Shown here in pieces: positions 33,598-41,277 of a DNA stretch of 64,000 bases (its first letter is position 1; every line of letters begins with the position of its first letter). Source of the stretch: CAJJDF01 sp965657945 (GTDB lineage Bacteria; Bacteroidota; Bacteroidia; Flavobacteriales_D; CAJJDF01); the NCBI GenBank assembly GCA_965657945.1, contig CBFHPW010000001.1, forward strand, positions 62,001 to 126,000, read 5' to 3'. A model generated the notes under the pieces. It was not told the DNA's origin. It did no database searches and was given only the letters and a program-made list of their open reading frames with translations. Made by a program: the position numbers and the translations under genes.

Positions 33598-34650
33598 ATG
33601 ATACTAACAAGACTAAAGAACGACTCAAAAGCGATAATCAATCTTAATCGCATACAAAAAAGCGCAAAAAAGCGTATTGAACAAAAAATAAAAAATAAAA
33701 CGTATGAGTTTGAATCAATTTCTTGTCAAATTTGTGATTCGGAAAATAAGGAAATTATCGGTAAAAAAGACAGATATGGGCTATCATACTCAACTAATAT
33801 CTGTAAAGATTGTGGTTTGGTATACACCTCGCCAAGAATGAATCAGGAATCTTACAATGAGTTTTATGACCAAGAATATAGAGATTTGTACGTTGGTAAA
33901 CCTACTCCAACAGATGATTTTTTTTATAGTCAATTCTACAGGGCAAAGAAAATTCACTCATTCATTTATGAGTCAAAATTAATAAGCAAGAAAAAATTGA
34001 ATATTGTTGAAATTGGTTGTGGAGCTGGAGGAATTTTAAAGTATTTTAGAGATTTAGGTCATACTGTTTATGGATGTGACTTAGGTTCGAAGTACGTAAA
34101 TTACGGAGCTGAAAAATATGGGTTAAACCTAAAGGTTGGGGGCATTAAATCTTTAAAAATCGAGAAGAAACCAGATGTAATTATATATTCTCATGTGATG
34201 GAACATATACTTGATTTAAATGAAGAGATAATGGAGATAAAAAAAATATGTCACCAAAACACGATTGTATATATTGAAGTGCCTGGAATGAAAAATGTAC
34301 ATAAAGCCTTCAATTCTGATTTTGGAATTTACTTTCAAAATGCACATACCTATCATTTTACTTTGTCCTCTTTGGAAAATATTTTTAATCAAAATGGGTT
34401 TGTTCTAGAAAGCGGAACCGAGTACCTCCGAAGTATTTTTAAGTTAGATTCTATAGATTATGAAAAAGAAAAAATGTTAAATAATGATTTTGACTCATTA
34501 AAAAAATATATTTTAAATATAGAAAAAAAACGGGTATCGATAACTTTCAAATTTTCTTTGATCTTAAAGATAATAAAGTCATTTCTAATGAAATTTTTAA
34601 AAGTAATTGGTATTAAAAGAATCATCCGAAACTATAAATTGAATAAATAA
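33598..34650 (+). CDS. Class I SAM-dependent methyltransferase with N-terminal zinc site
   Basis: A 350-residue protein. Residues about 42-72 carry two Cys pairs, CQICDSEN and CKDCGLVY, which would bind zinc, then YTSPRMNQESYNEFY. The SAM-binding fold follows (about 137-250) with the glycine motif VEIGCGAGGILKYFRDLGHT and HVMEHI. This arrangement is that of sugar C- or O-methyltransferases in polysaccharide clusters. The last 60 residues are helical and basic with a hydrophobic stretch. It stands alone on the plus strand in a very AT-rich neighbourhood between two gaps, which suggests it was acquired separately. Target sugar unknown. Confidence 0.83.
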   Translation: MILTRLKNDSKAIINLNRIQKSAKKRIEQKIKNKTYEFESISCQICDSENKEIIGKKDRYGLSYSTNICKDCGLVYTSPRMNQESYNEFYDQEYRDLYVGKPTPTDDFFYSQFYRAKKIHSFIYESKLISKKKLNIVEIGCGAGGILKYFRDLGHTVYGCDLGSKYVNYGAEKYGLNLKVGGIKSLKIEKKPDVIIYSHVMEHILDLNEEIMEIKKICHQNTIVYIEVPGMKNVHKAFNSDFGIYFQNAHTYHFTLSSLENIFNQNGFVLESGTEYLRSIFKLDSIDYEKEKMLNNDFDSLKKYILNIEKKRVSITFKFSLILKIIKSFLMKFLKVIGIKRIIRNYKLNK

Positions 34651-34997
34651 TTTTTATTTCTATTTCTTGCTCCGGAAAACATGCTAATAATAGAAATTGA
34701 CCGATATACATTTGGAGAGTTAAAACTTTGATTTTTTAATAAGAACATCCTTTTACGAATACACATTTGCCGTTTCTGATTTGCTAAAGCTGAAGAATAT
34801 TTTAAATTCGAATAAATCCTTGAATAATTTAATTTCATCACCTAGGCAAAATTTGAGTTTAGCTAATATGAATGACCTATTGCTTATGGTCCTGAATTTG
34901 GAGGATTAAATCCTTATTTAAAAATAATTAATATTAATCAAATAGAATTTTCTGCTCTGTTTTGAAGTTAGATATTTTCAATAAAAAAATACTCTTC
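34651..34997. other. 347-bp gap, no gene seen
   Basis: AT-rich sequence between the methyltransferase and the convergent GT-B gene. No frame of more than about 40 codons with coding character, no hairpin terminator and no repeat was found. Confidence 0.5.
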
Positions 34998-36704
34998 TTA
35001 CTGATTTACTATGAAGTTCATTATTCTGTTGGTAGCATTGCCATCAATCTTAAAGGCAAATTGAGATATCTTTTCTTCTATATTTAAATCCATAAGTTCA
35101 TTTTCAGCAAATAACTTGATTATTTTGTTTAAATCATAAGAATTTTTAACCCAATGACCAACCTGTTCTTTAATATAATTTGCTGAATCTTTTCCTGCAG
35201 AATCAAATACAATCAAGGGGGTTTTAAAATATAATGCTTCTATTCCTACTGTTGAATAGCAAGTCATTATAAGGCAACTTTCGGCTAACAGTTGATAGGT
35301 GTTTTTAAAGTGTTCTATTTTACAATTTTCGACCTTATATTTTTTAATTAAACTAGAATAAATGTCATCTTCCTCCTTAGGGTGAAGTTTAAAAACGAAT
35401 AGGAAATCAGTTTGCTGTGATGCTGACATTACAAATGATTCTGCGGCTAGTCTCCTCTCTTCCTCATAAGGTTGAGGTTGAGTAAAAAAGGTAATTAAAT
35501 TAGTTTTTCTTTTATACTTGGCCACCGTTTTAGGAATAATGTCTGTTCTTTGTTGTCCAGTTATCACGATTCTCTCAAGTGGGTAGTTACCTACCTTAAT
35601 TAATTCATCTTGCCAATGTTTCCCCCATACACAAGTTACATGAGGCATGGGTAAAAAACTTGCTTCAAAGAGAGAGTAATTGTACCCCATATTATTATAG
35701 CTAATCATCCCATGTTGAAGAGCTATAGTTCTAATATTGTTCTGTTTTGCAGCGTCAAGAATTATTTTTCCTTGGGATAGATTTTCCCCATAAGTGGTAA
35801 TGTTTTTGATGCTATTTCTTTCTGAGAAAAATTTTTTATACGCCAGGTACTTCCTTATGTGGAGCTTATTTGAATTTCTAAGTTTTATGAGTTCCAACAA
35901 TATTAACTTTTGACCCAAGTCACTTTCTGTTTTAAAAAGACCTGTTAAATTGTTGTGGATTTCTTTATCCATTTGTTTCACCAGCCTATTGGTTTTAGAA
36001 GATAAAAATGATCTGCCGAAAATATACTCATTAGTAAAAGTGTTATGATACTTTTTAGAGAAAAATCTCTTTTTCAATTGAAAATTTTGGTAAATTGATG
36101 GGAAAGCAATGTCTTCAATAAAATCAATTTTATCATTGTTTTTTTCGCCAATGTAACCCCAAACAGAGTTTAGTTCGACATCTTTCATATCTATACTAGA
36201 TGGCATGAAAATTTCATTTGAAATGAAACCATGTAAAAAATAAGGTGACGTTTTTTTTGATTTTTTACTTATTAGATACCGGTATATAACCAAAAGTGAA
36301 AACTTTAAAAGAGTATAATAATTTTTTTTTGGATGTTTCCGAATTGTTTGGTCAACAGTTATATTAATTGAATTTACGAAAATAGCAGCAGGTAAAAAGG
36401 CTGATTGAATTGTAAAACTATCTTCATTATTTAAGTCCTTTTGTAGTTTTAATAATTCAAAAAAAGCTTTCCTTCGACTGTGAAACAGTCTAAATTTATT
36501 ATAAAACCACAGGTTTGCAAACTCATCGAGTTTACAAATTTGAAAAAAATTCGAATCCTTTTTATGTGAAAATGTATTGATGAAATTTCTCCACTGGGTT
36601 TCAGTTTCAGGATTAATGTAATTTATTTTTGAGTAATCAATTATTTTATCATATTTTTTTTCATCCGAGGCGTTTTTCTCAAGAAAAGTTATAAGGACGC
36701 GCAT
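34998..36704 (-). CDS. GT-B-like surface polysaccharide transferase (possible nonulosonate transferase)
   Basis: A 568-residue protein without signal peptide. The C-terminal 270 residues are GT-B-like: NIRTIALQHGMISYNNMGYN, VTCVWGKHWQDEL, ERIVITGQQRTDIIPK, LFVFKLHPKEEDD, and SCLIMTCYSTVGIEALYFKT, then PLIVFDSAGKDSAN. The HG, KLHP and CYSTVGIEA motifs occur in capsule-type and glycerophosphate-type transferases, and the HP motif and a later S/T motif also mark bacterial sialyltransferases. It is the last gene of the group that makes CMP-nonulosonate (19 nt after the synthetase gene), so it is a candidate to transfer that sugar. This is inference. The N-terminal half is not recognised. Confidence 0.65.
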   Translation of the reverse strand: MRVLITFLEKNASDEKKYDKIIDYSKINYINPETETQWRNFINTFSHKKDSNFFQICKLDEFANLWFYNKFRLFHSRRKAFFELLKLQKDLNNEDSFTIQSAFLPAAIFVNSINITVDQTIRKHPKKNYYTLLKFSLLVIYRYLISKKSKKTSPYFLHGFISNEIFMPSSIDMKDVELNSVWGYIGEKNNDKIDFIEDIAFPSIYQNFQLKKRFFSKKYHNTFTNEYIFGRSFLSSKTNRLVKQMDKEIHNNLTGLFKTESDLGQKLILLELIKLRNSNKLHIRKYLAYKKFFSERNSIKNITTYGENLSQGKIILDAAKQNNIRTIALQHGMISYNNMGYNYSLFEASFLPMPHVTCVWGKHWQDELIKVGNYPLERIVITGQQRTDIIPKTVAKYKRKTNLITFFTQPQPYEEERRLAAESFVMSASQQTDFLFVFKLHPKEEDDIYSSLIKKYKVENCKIEHFKNTYQLLAESCLIMTCYSTVGIEALYFKTPLIVFDSAGKDSANYIKEQVGHWVKNSYDLNKIIKLFAENELMDLNIEEKISQFAFKIDGNATNRIMNFIVNQ

Positions 36705-36723
36705 AAAACTCTAAAGTATTTGT

Positions 36724-37884
36724 TTATTGCTTGAATAGAAGCTCAAAATATTCTCTTACAACTCCCTGACCTCCTTTTTTGGTAAGTATAGTTATTCCAG
36801 TTATGTTTTTTACTTTTGTAACAGCGTCAATCGGACATGCGGCAAAACCAACTTCTTTTAGCAATTCAATACAATTAATGTCATCTCCAATGTAGGATAC
36901 CTCGTTCATAGTAATGCCTTCTTTTATACAAATTTCTTTCACTGCCTTTAATTTACTTCTATGGGCTTTTCCTTGATATAAATAATCAATCTTCAGTTTT
37001 TTGCATCTGTTTTTAACCATACTTGTATTCTCTGAGGTTATTATGGCGGTTTTAATTCCTTGTTCTCTTAGTAGCTGGAATGCCATGCCGTCTTTAGTAT
37101 TGAATTTCTTAAGCTCATCTCCTTGTTCTGAGTAATACATGCCACTATCTGTAAGTACACCATCTACATCGCTTACAAAAAGTTTGATTTGGTTGCTATC
37201 TTGTTTAGGTTTATTTATAATGAATCTTTTCATCAGGGATTCTGCAATTACCCAATCTTCCTCTTCGTCAATTTCATAAGCTGTGTATTCAGGCATAATA
37301 CTAACTCCTATATTGCCACTTAACCTGTTTTTGTTTTCAACTATATTTCTAACGGTATTAATGTAGAATGCTCCATTCTCCATTAGGTAGCCTTTAAAAT
37401 TTTGCCTTCTTGGCCTATCAGTGTAATCATAATTAATTGGAGTGCCTCTTTTGTTCCAAAAAAAACGTTTGAATTCAACACATGAAACAATGCTGTCAAA
37501 ATTAGTTTTTCGGTACTTTTTTAGCCCATTTTCAATATCTTTTGAAGTTAGTAAAGGAGAAGTAGCTTGAATGAGGATGAAGCAATCATCTCTAGATGTT
37601 TCGCTATTTTCTATAAATTCTAGCATTACAGACTCAGTTGAGGACTTATCTGTAGCATTTTCTGGATTTCTATCGTAAACTATTACCTTGGAGAAACTAA
37701 ACTTTTCGACAGTAGACTTTATCTCATAGCTATCCGTAGCAACAATAATTTCATCCACTTGCTTGACCTCTTCAGTTGCCTTTATGGCCCAATAGATTAA
37801 AGGTTTGCCGCAAAAAGGTTTAATGTTTTTTAATGGGATAGTTTTGCTACCTCCTCTAACTGGAATAAATGCAATCGTCCTCAT
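36724..37884 (-). CDS. Fused CMP-nonulosonate synthetase and KdsC-like HAD phosphatase
   Basis: A 386-residue two-domain protein. Residues 1-225 are an acylneuraminate cytidylyltransferase (IPVRGGSKTIPLKNIKPFCG, then PLIYWAI, ATDS, QATSPL at 106-111, DRPRRQ, ENGAFYI), which activates the sugar with CTP. Residues about 232-386 are a KdsC-type HAD phosphatase (VSDVDGVLTDSGMYY at 237-251, TSENT, YIGDDINCIELL). The phosphatase would remove the 9-phosphate from a nonulosonate 9-phosphate before activation. The two steps are usually separate proteins. It lies 6 nt downstream of the synthase gene. Together they suggest that the synthase makes a 9-phosphate (KDN or Neu5Ac). Confidence 0.88.
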   Translation of the reverse strand: MRTIAFIPVRGGSKTIPLKNIKPFCGKPLIYWAIKATEEVKQVDEIIVATDSYEIKSTVEKFSFSKVIVYDRNPENATDKSSTESVMLEFIENSETSRDDCFILIQATSPLLTSKDIENGLKKYRKTNFDSIVSCVEFKRFFWNKRGTPINYDYTDRPRRQNFKGYLMENGAFYINTVRNIVENKNRLSGNIGVSIMPEYTAYEIDEEEDWVIAESLMKRFIINKPKQDSNQIKLFVSDVDGVLTDSGMYYSEQGDELKKFNTKDGMAFQLLREQGIKTAIITSENTSMVKNRCKKLKIDYLYQGKAHRSKLKAVKEICIKEGITMNEVSYIGDDINCIELLKEVGFAACPIDAVTKVKNITGITILTKKGGQGVVREYFELLFKQ

Positions 37885-37890
37885 TAAAAA

Positions 37891-38760
37891 TTATTTGGAT
37901 CTATATTTCAGTTTATCTCTTTGCACCTTTTCGATACCTAGTATCTCAGAGGTTTTATAAGTTAGGGAATCACAGGTTGCATGTAAATCTCTACAGAGTT
38001 TTTTTAGACCAGCTGGCTCTAGTGAAGCAGAATGATCTGTCCCTTTCCATGTTCTGTCTTTTGTAAAGTGGCGCTCTATCCATTCGGCTCCAAGGGTGTA
38101 GGCTGCATTGTCTATAGCTATACCAAGATGATGACCTGAAAAACCAATTGCATTTACTTTGTTTCCGTACTTATCTTTTAATCTGTTTATCTCTAGTAAA
38201 CAAACATCTTTGAAAGGTACCGGGTACCCCGAGGTACAAGAATATATGACTAGCCTCTTTGCTTGTCCTGTTTCTTCAAATAGAGCGATTATTTCCTCTT
38301 CTTCAACGTGAGTTGTCATTCCGAAGGATATGTGTACCATCCCTTGAAATTCGTCTCTTAAAATTGTTAACATTTCAAAATGATTATTACAAGCGGAGGG
38401 CACTTTAATTAAGGAAGGGTTAAGTGAAATTATTTCTCTTGCAGAAGTAGAATCCCAAACAGATGTTGAGTATTCTAATCCTATTTCTTCACAGTAAGAC
38501 TTGAGTTCTTTGTGCTGCTCTAAATTGAACTCTAAAAATTCTCTATGAGCCCCGTAAGTTACACCATATGAATTTATTGGATTGGGGTGTGGTGCCTCAT
38601 ATTGCTCAATAGTTAGTAATTCTTTGTTGTTTCTTTTTTGAAACTTAGCAACATCGGCATTGCTTTCTTTCGCTAACTTTAAGAGCTCTTTTGCAACAGA
38701 GATTTTTCCTTTATGGTTACATCCGATCTCTGCTATTATATTTGGTTTTTTGTACTCCAT
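37891..38760 (-). CDS. NeuB-type nonulosonate synthase lacking the C-terminal SAF domain
   Basis: A 289-residue PEP-dependent synthase. It shows NIIAEIGCNHKGKISVAKEL, VAKFQKRN, EYSTSVWDSTSA, IKVPSACNN, VHISFGM, YSCTSGYP, IGFSGHH, and WIERHFTKDRTWKGTDHSAS, the pattern of NeuB/KDN-9-phosphate synthase barrels, which join PEP to a mannosamine or mannose (6-phosphate). Most NeuB proteins have about 340 residues and end in an antifreeze-like SAF domain; this one stops right after the barrel (KLKYRSK). The stop is clear and there is no remnant of a SAF domain after it. It is the first gene of a three-gene run (to 34998). No epimerase or acetyltransferase genes are nearby. Confidence 0.87.
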   Translation of the reverse strand: MEYKKPNIIAEIGCNHKGKISVAKELLKLAKESNADVAKFQKRNNKELLTIEQYEAPHPNPINSYGVTYGAHREFLEFNLEQHKELKSYCEEIGLEYSTSVWDSTSAREIISLNPSLIKVPSACNNHFEMLTILRDEFQGMVHISFGMTTHVEEEEIIALFEETGQAKRLVIYSCTSGYPVPFKDVCLLEINRLKDKYGNKVNAIGFSGHHLGIAIDNAAYTLGAEWIERHFTKDRTWKGTDHSASLEPAGLKKLCRDLHATCDSLTYKTSEILGIEKVQRDKLKYRSK

Positions 38761-39537
38761 TAATTTAGATTATTGATTACGTTGAAAATCCTCTTTTAGT
38801 TTTGTAAAGATAATGTTTTTATTATAATTGTTTTTGTTTAATGGTGATATTTGGGATAAAATTTAACAATTAGGTACATTATTTATCTTACTCTCATTTT
38901 TACCCTTAATATATGTTCTTTGTATTTCATCGTTATTTGACAATGCTGGTGTGGATTTTCAAATTTTTCAAGGACATGGTTCATTTAATTGAGGTGTATC
39001 AGAACTTAAATTCTTTTTAATGAAATTAATTTGCACTTAGGTTAAAATGTTTTGAGTGATAAAACTTATGATTTACTTTAACAAAGTTGTAAGGGGTCAT
39101 GTTTTTGTTCTGAAATTTCAGTCAAATAAATAAATAACTTGAAAATGTCTTCCATATTGCAATTAAATATGTTTTATCCCGAAATATCCAATTTAAGCAG
39201 TCAATGATTTTCTTTTTTGGATTATTATCAACAATTAAATGCGTGAAAATTTTGTCCTATCTCATTTTTGAACTTTGTGTCAAAGATTCTGTGAATTAAT
39301 ACATTTAAGACTAAAAGTTTCAATATCCGCATCAAAAATTTACAAATTTTTTTTAAAGTCATTTTTAATAATTATCGAAAATGTTTCGAGTAATGTTGTA
39401 ATCTTATTCGAAGTAGATTTTTTACCTAAAGGTAATTTTATAGCAATTTGTTATTTGCTTGACATTCAAATTTGGTATTTTACACAAGAAAGAAAACAAT
39501 TTTAGATCTTTTGTAAGTATTAAATAAAGTGTCTACC
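38761..39537. other. Non-coding, AT-rich stretch before the direct repeat
   Basis: About 780 bp with no credible gene on either strand; the longest plus frame (39275-39505) has no start context, homology-like motif or coding composition. Together with the repeats and remnants to 39976 it forms a 1.2-kb gap in the polysaccharide region. It should hold the promoter of the nonulosonate operon, but I see no clear element. Confidence 0.5.
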
Positions 39538-39712
39538 TAATCTACCCGATAAATTTTATAATAGATTTAAATATTTATAAAGTTTTTGTCACAAGAGTTG
39601 AGCTAACCTTTTCGTTAGCTCTTTCTTTCAAATTGTTTTATTTTTTCGTTAAGTGTTCCTGTATCATACTCTGATTGTCCAATTAGGGAGGTGATAAAAC
39701 AGTTCAATTTCT
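39538..39712. repeat. Direct repeat copy 1 (about 175 bp)
   Basis: This stretch repeats at 39926-40103 in the same direction with roughly five of six bases the same. It begins TAATCTACCCGATAAATTTT and ends AGTTCAATTTCT. Both copies contain the last 14 codons of a plus-strand gene (NLPDKFYNRFKYL, then stop) and the convergent last 40 codons of the 430-residue glycosyltransferase gene. Confidence 0.85.
39589..39712 (-). pseudogene. Truncated, frameshifted copy of a glycosyltransferase 3' end
   Basis: The minus strand here copies the last ~40 codons of the intact glycosyltransferase (39977-41269): it can be read as LNEKIKQFERK, then a one-base deletion (AAGGAGCTA in the gene, AAGAGCTA here), then LTKRLAQLL and TGA. 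The upstream part of the gene is not present; from 39713 to 39795 the sequence is unrelated and codes for MKKIGLFINSTITVADFEKI in frame with part of the copy (a 43-codon frame, 39664-39795), probably chance or a remnant of another gene. Confidence 0.75.
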
Positions 39713-39815
39713 TCATTACCCAAAAATGGTTTTGCAATTTTTTCAAAATCAGCTACGGTAATTGTAGAATTAATAAATAGTCCTATTTTTTTCATAGATT
39801 AATTTAAAAGATTGA

Positions 39816-39968
39816 GTCAAATATTTAGATTTTACCAAAGAAGGATTTGAAGACTACTTATCTAAGCCTAGAGTTTCTCACTTTAAGTACAAAAGTAATT
39901 TCTTATCGCGGTTGCGTAAACGTATTAATCTACCCGATAAATTTTATAATAGATTTAAATATTTGTAA
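39816..39968 (+). pseudogene. 3' fragment of an unidentified plus-strand gene
   Basis: After a stop at 39813-39815 the frame stays open for 50 codons: VKYLDFTKEGFEDYLSKPRV, then SHFKYKSNFLSRLRKRINLP, then DKFYNRFKYL and TAA at 39966-39968. The composition is coding-like and the last 14 codons are repeated in copy 1. It has no start codon. It looks like the C-terminus of a sugar-locus protein whose front was lost; I do not recognise the family. Its stop is 8 nt from the stop of the convergent glycosyltransferase. Confidence 0.6.
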
Positions 39969-40103
39969 AGTTTTTATCACAATAGTTGAGCCAATCTTTT
40001 TGTTAGCTCCTTTCTTTCAAATTGTTGTACTTTTTCGTTAAGTATTCTTGTATTGTCCTCTGATTCTTCGATTAGGTAGGTTTTTAAAAATAGTTCAATT
40101 TCT
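39926..40103. repeat. Direct repeat copy 2 (about 178 bp)
   Basis: The second copy of the repeat at 39538-39712, offset by about 390 bp. It includes the intact 3' end of the glycosyltransferase gene and the end of the fragment at 39816-39968. Confidence 0.85.
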
Positions 40104-41269
40104 GTACTTGCAGAATAGGAGTAGTTTTTTCCTGCATTAGCATCTTCTAATATCTTGTTTAGGTTTCCATCGGGATCTGAAAATGACAGGATTTGAGTCT
40201 GAGAGGCTAAATATTCAAACAGCTTGCCTGTTAAGATTCCTTTGGAGTTTTCCACATTTGGAACAGGTAGTATTAATAGATTGGCTTTTTTCATATACAT
40301 AATGGCCTTTTCATGGTTCACAACACCTACAAATTCACAATATTTTGTGAGTCCATTTTGCTCAATACTATCTCTAACTTCCTTATCTACAGTCCCTACA
40401 AATCTTATTAGTAAGCGATTTTGAATTTCTATATTTGTTGTTAAAACAGATTTTAATGCACTCCAAAAATTTTCGGGATTACTAAAGTGAGGTAGTTTTC
40501 CAACATGAGAAATTACAAAATTTTCAGTATCAGGTGTTACGTCAAAATTAAAATCTCTTTCATCAAATCCGTTATATATGACCGTACCTTTGTTGGTGTT
40601 GTGCATTTTATTAAACTCTGCACAAATATGATCACTTACTGTAATGAATTCATCACATTCCTGAATAACAGTTCTTTCCATTTGGAACAGCTTGTTCTTG
40701 GCCCAATTGCTTTGTTTTAAATCATCTTTGTAATAAACTTGTGTCCATGGATCACGAAAATCTGCTATCCACTTTATTTCTTTACCCATCTTTCTTTTTA
40801 ATTTTCTTCCGATTAGGTGCATACTGTGTGGAGGTCCTGTGGTAATAATAGTGGAGATATTATTTATTTTAATATATTTCTTTAGGAACCTATAAGAGGG
40901 TTTAATCCAAAATTTTCTTGGGTCGGGGATTAAAAGGTTTCCCCTTACCCATATAGCCAATTTGTTTTTTAGACTATTACTTTTGGATTTACTCATTCCA
41001 AAGTTTGCATTTTTACTGTTTTTTTGTCCAGCAAAGAATCTATAAAAAGAATAAGGTTCAATTATTTTTCTCTTAATTACAACAGCTTCACTTGGAATTT
41101 CTTCCTCAAGAGTTTTGTCTTTAATCGGAAAGTCTGGATTTAAGGGTGTATATACATGAGGGACAATATTAAATTGGGGTAAATATTTCACAAACTTAAC
41201 CCATCTTTGTACTCCACTGCCACCGCTTGGTGGCCAATAATAAGCTATTACCAAAACTTTATTTTTCAC
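39977..41269 (-). CDS. GT-B glycosyltransferase (GT4-like)
   Basis: A 430-residue glycosyltransferase. It opens KVLVIAYYWPPSGGSGVQRW with VKFVKYLPQF, the usual N-terminus of a large Bacteroidota GT4-like group, and has IADFRDPWTQ, CDEFITVSDHICAEFNK, IYNGFDERDF, VVNHEKAIMYMKKANLLILP and SKGILTGKLFEYLASQTQIL (the last contains the E-x7-E type donor-binding part of GT4). It would extend the repeat unit in the cytoplasm. The start is GTG at 41267-41269. It lies 8 nt downstream of the YfhO gene. Its 3' end is duplicated at 39589-39712. Confidence 0.9.
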   Translation of the reverse strand: MKNKVLVIAYYWPPSGGSGVQRWVKFVKYLPQFNIVPHVYTPLNPDFPIKDKTLEEEIPSEAVVIKRKIIEPYSFYRFFAGQKNSKNANFGMSKSKSNSLKNKLAIWVRGNLLIPDPRKFWIKPSYRFLKKYIKINNISTIITTGPPHSMHLIGRKLKRKMGKEIKWIADFRDPWTQVYYKDDLKQSNWAKNKLFQMERTVIQECDEFITVSDHICAEFNKMHNTNKGTVIYNGFDERDFNFDVTPDTENFVISHVGKLPHFSNPENFWSALKSVLTTNIEIQNRLLIRFVGTVDKEVRDSIEQNGLTKYCEFVGVVNHEKAIMYMKKANLLILPVPNVENSKGILTGKLFEYLASQTQILSFSDPDGNLNKILEDANAGKNYSYSASTEIELFLKTYLIEESEDNTRILNEKVQQFERKELTKRLAQLL

Positions 41270-41277
41270 AAACTTTT

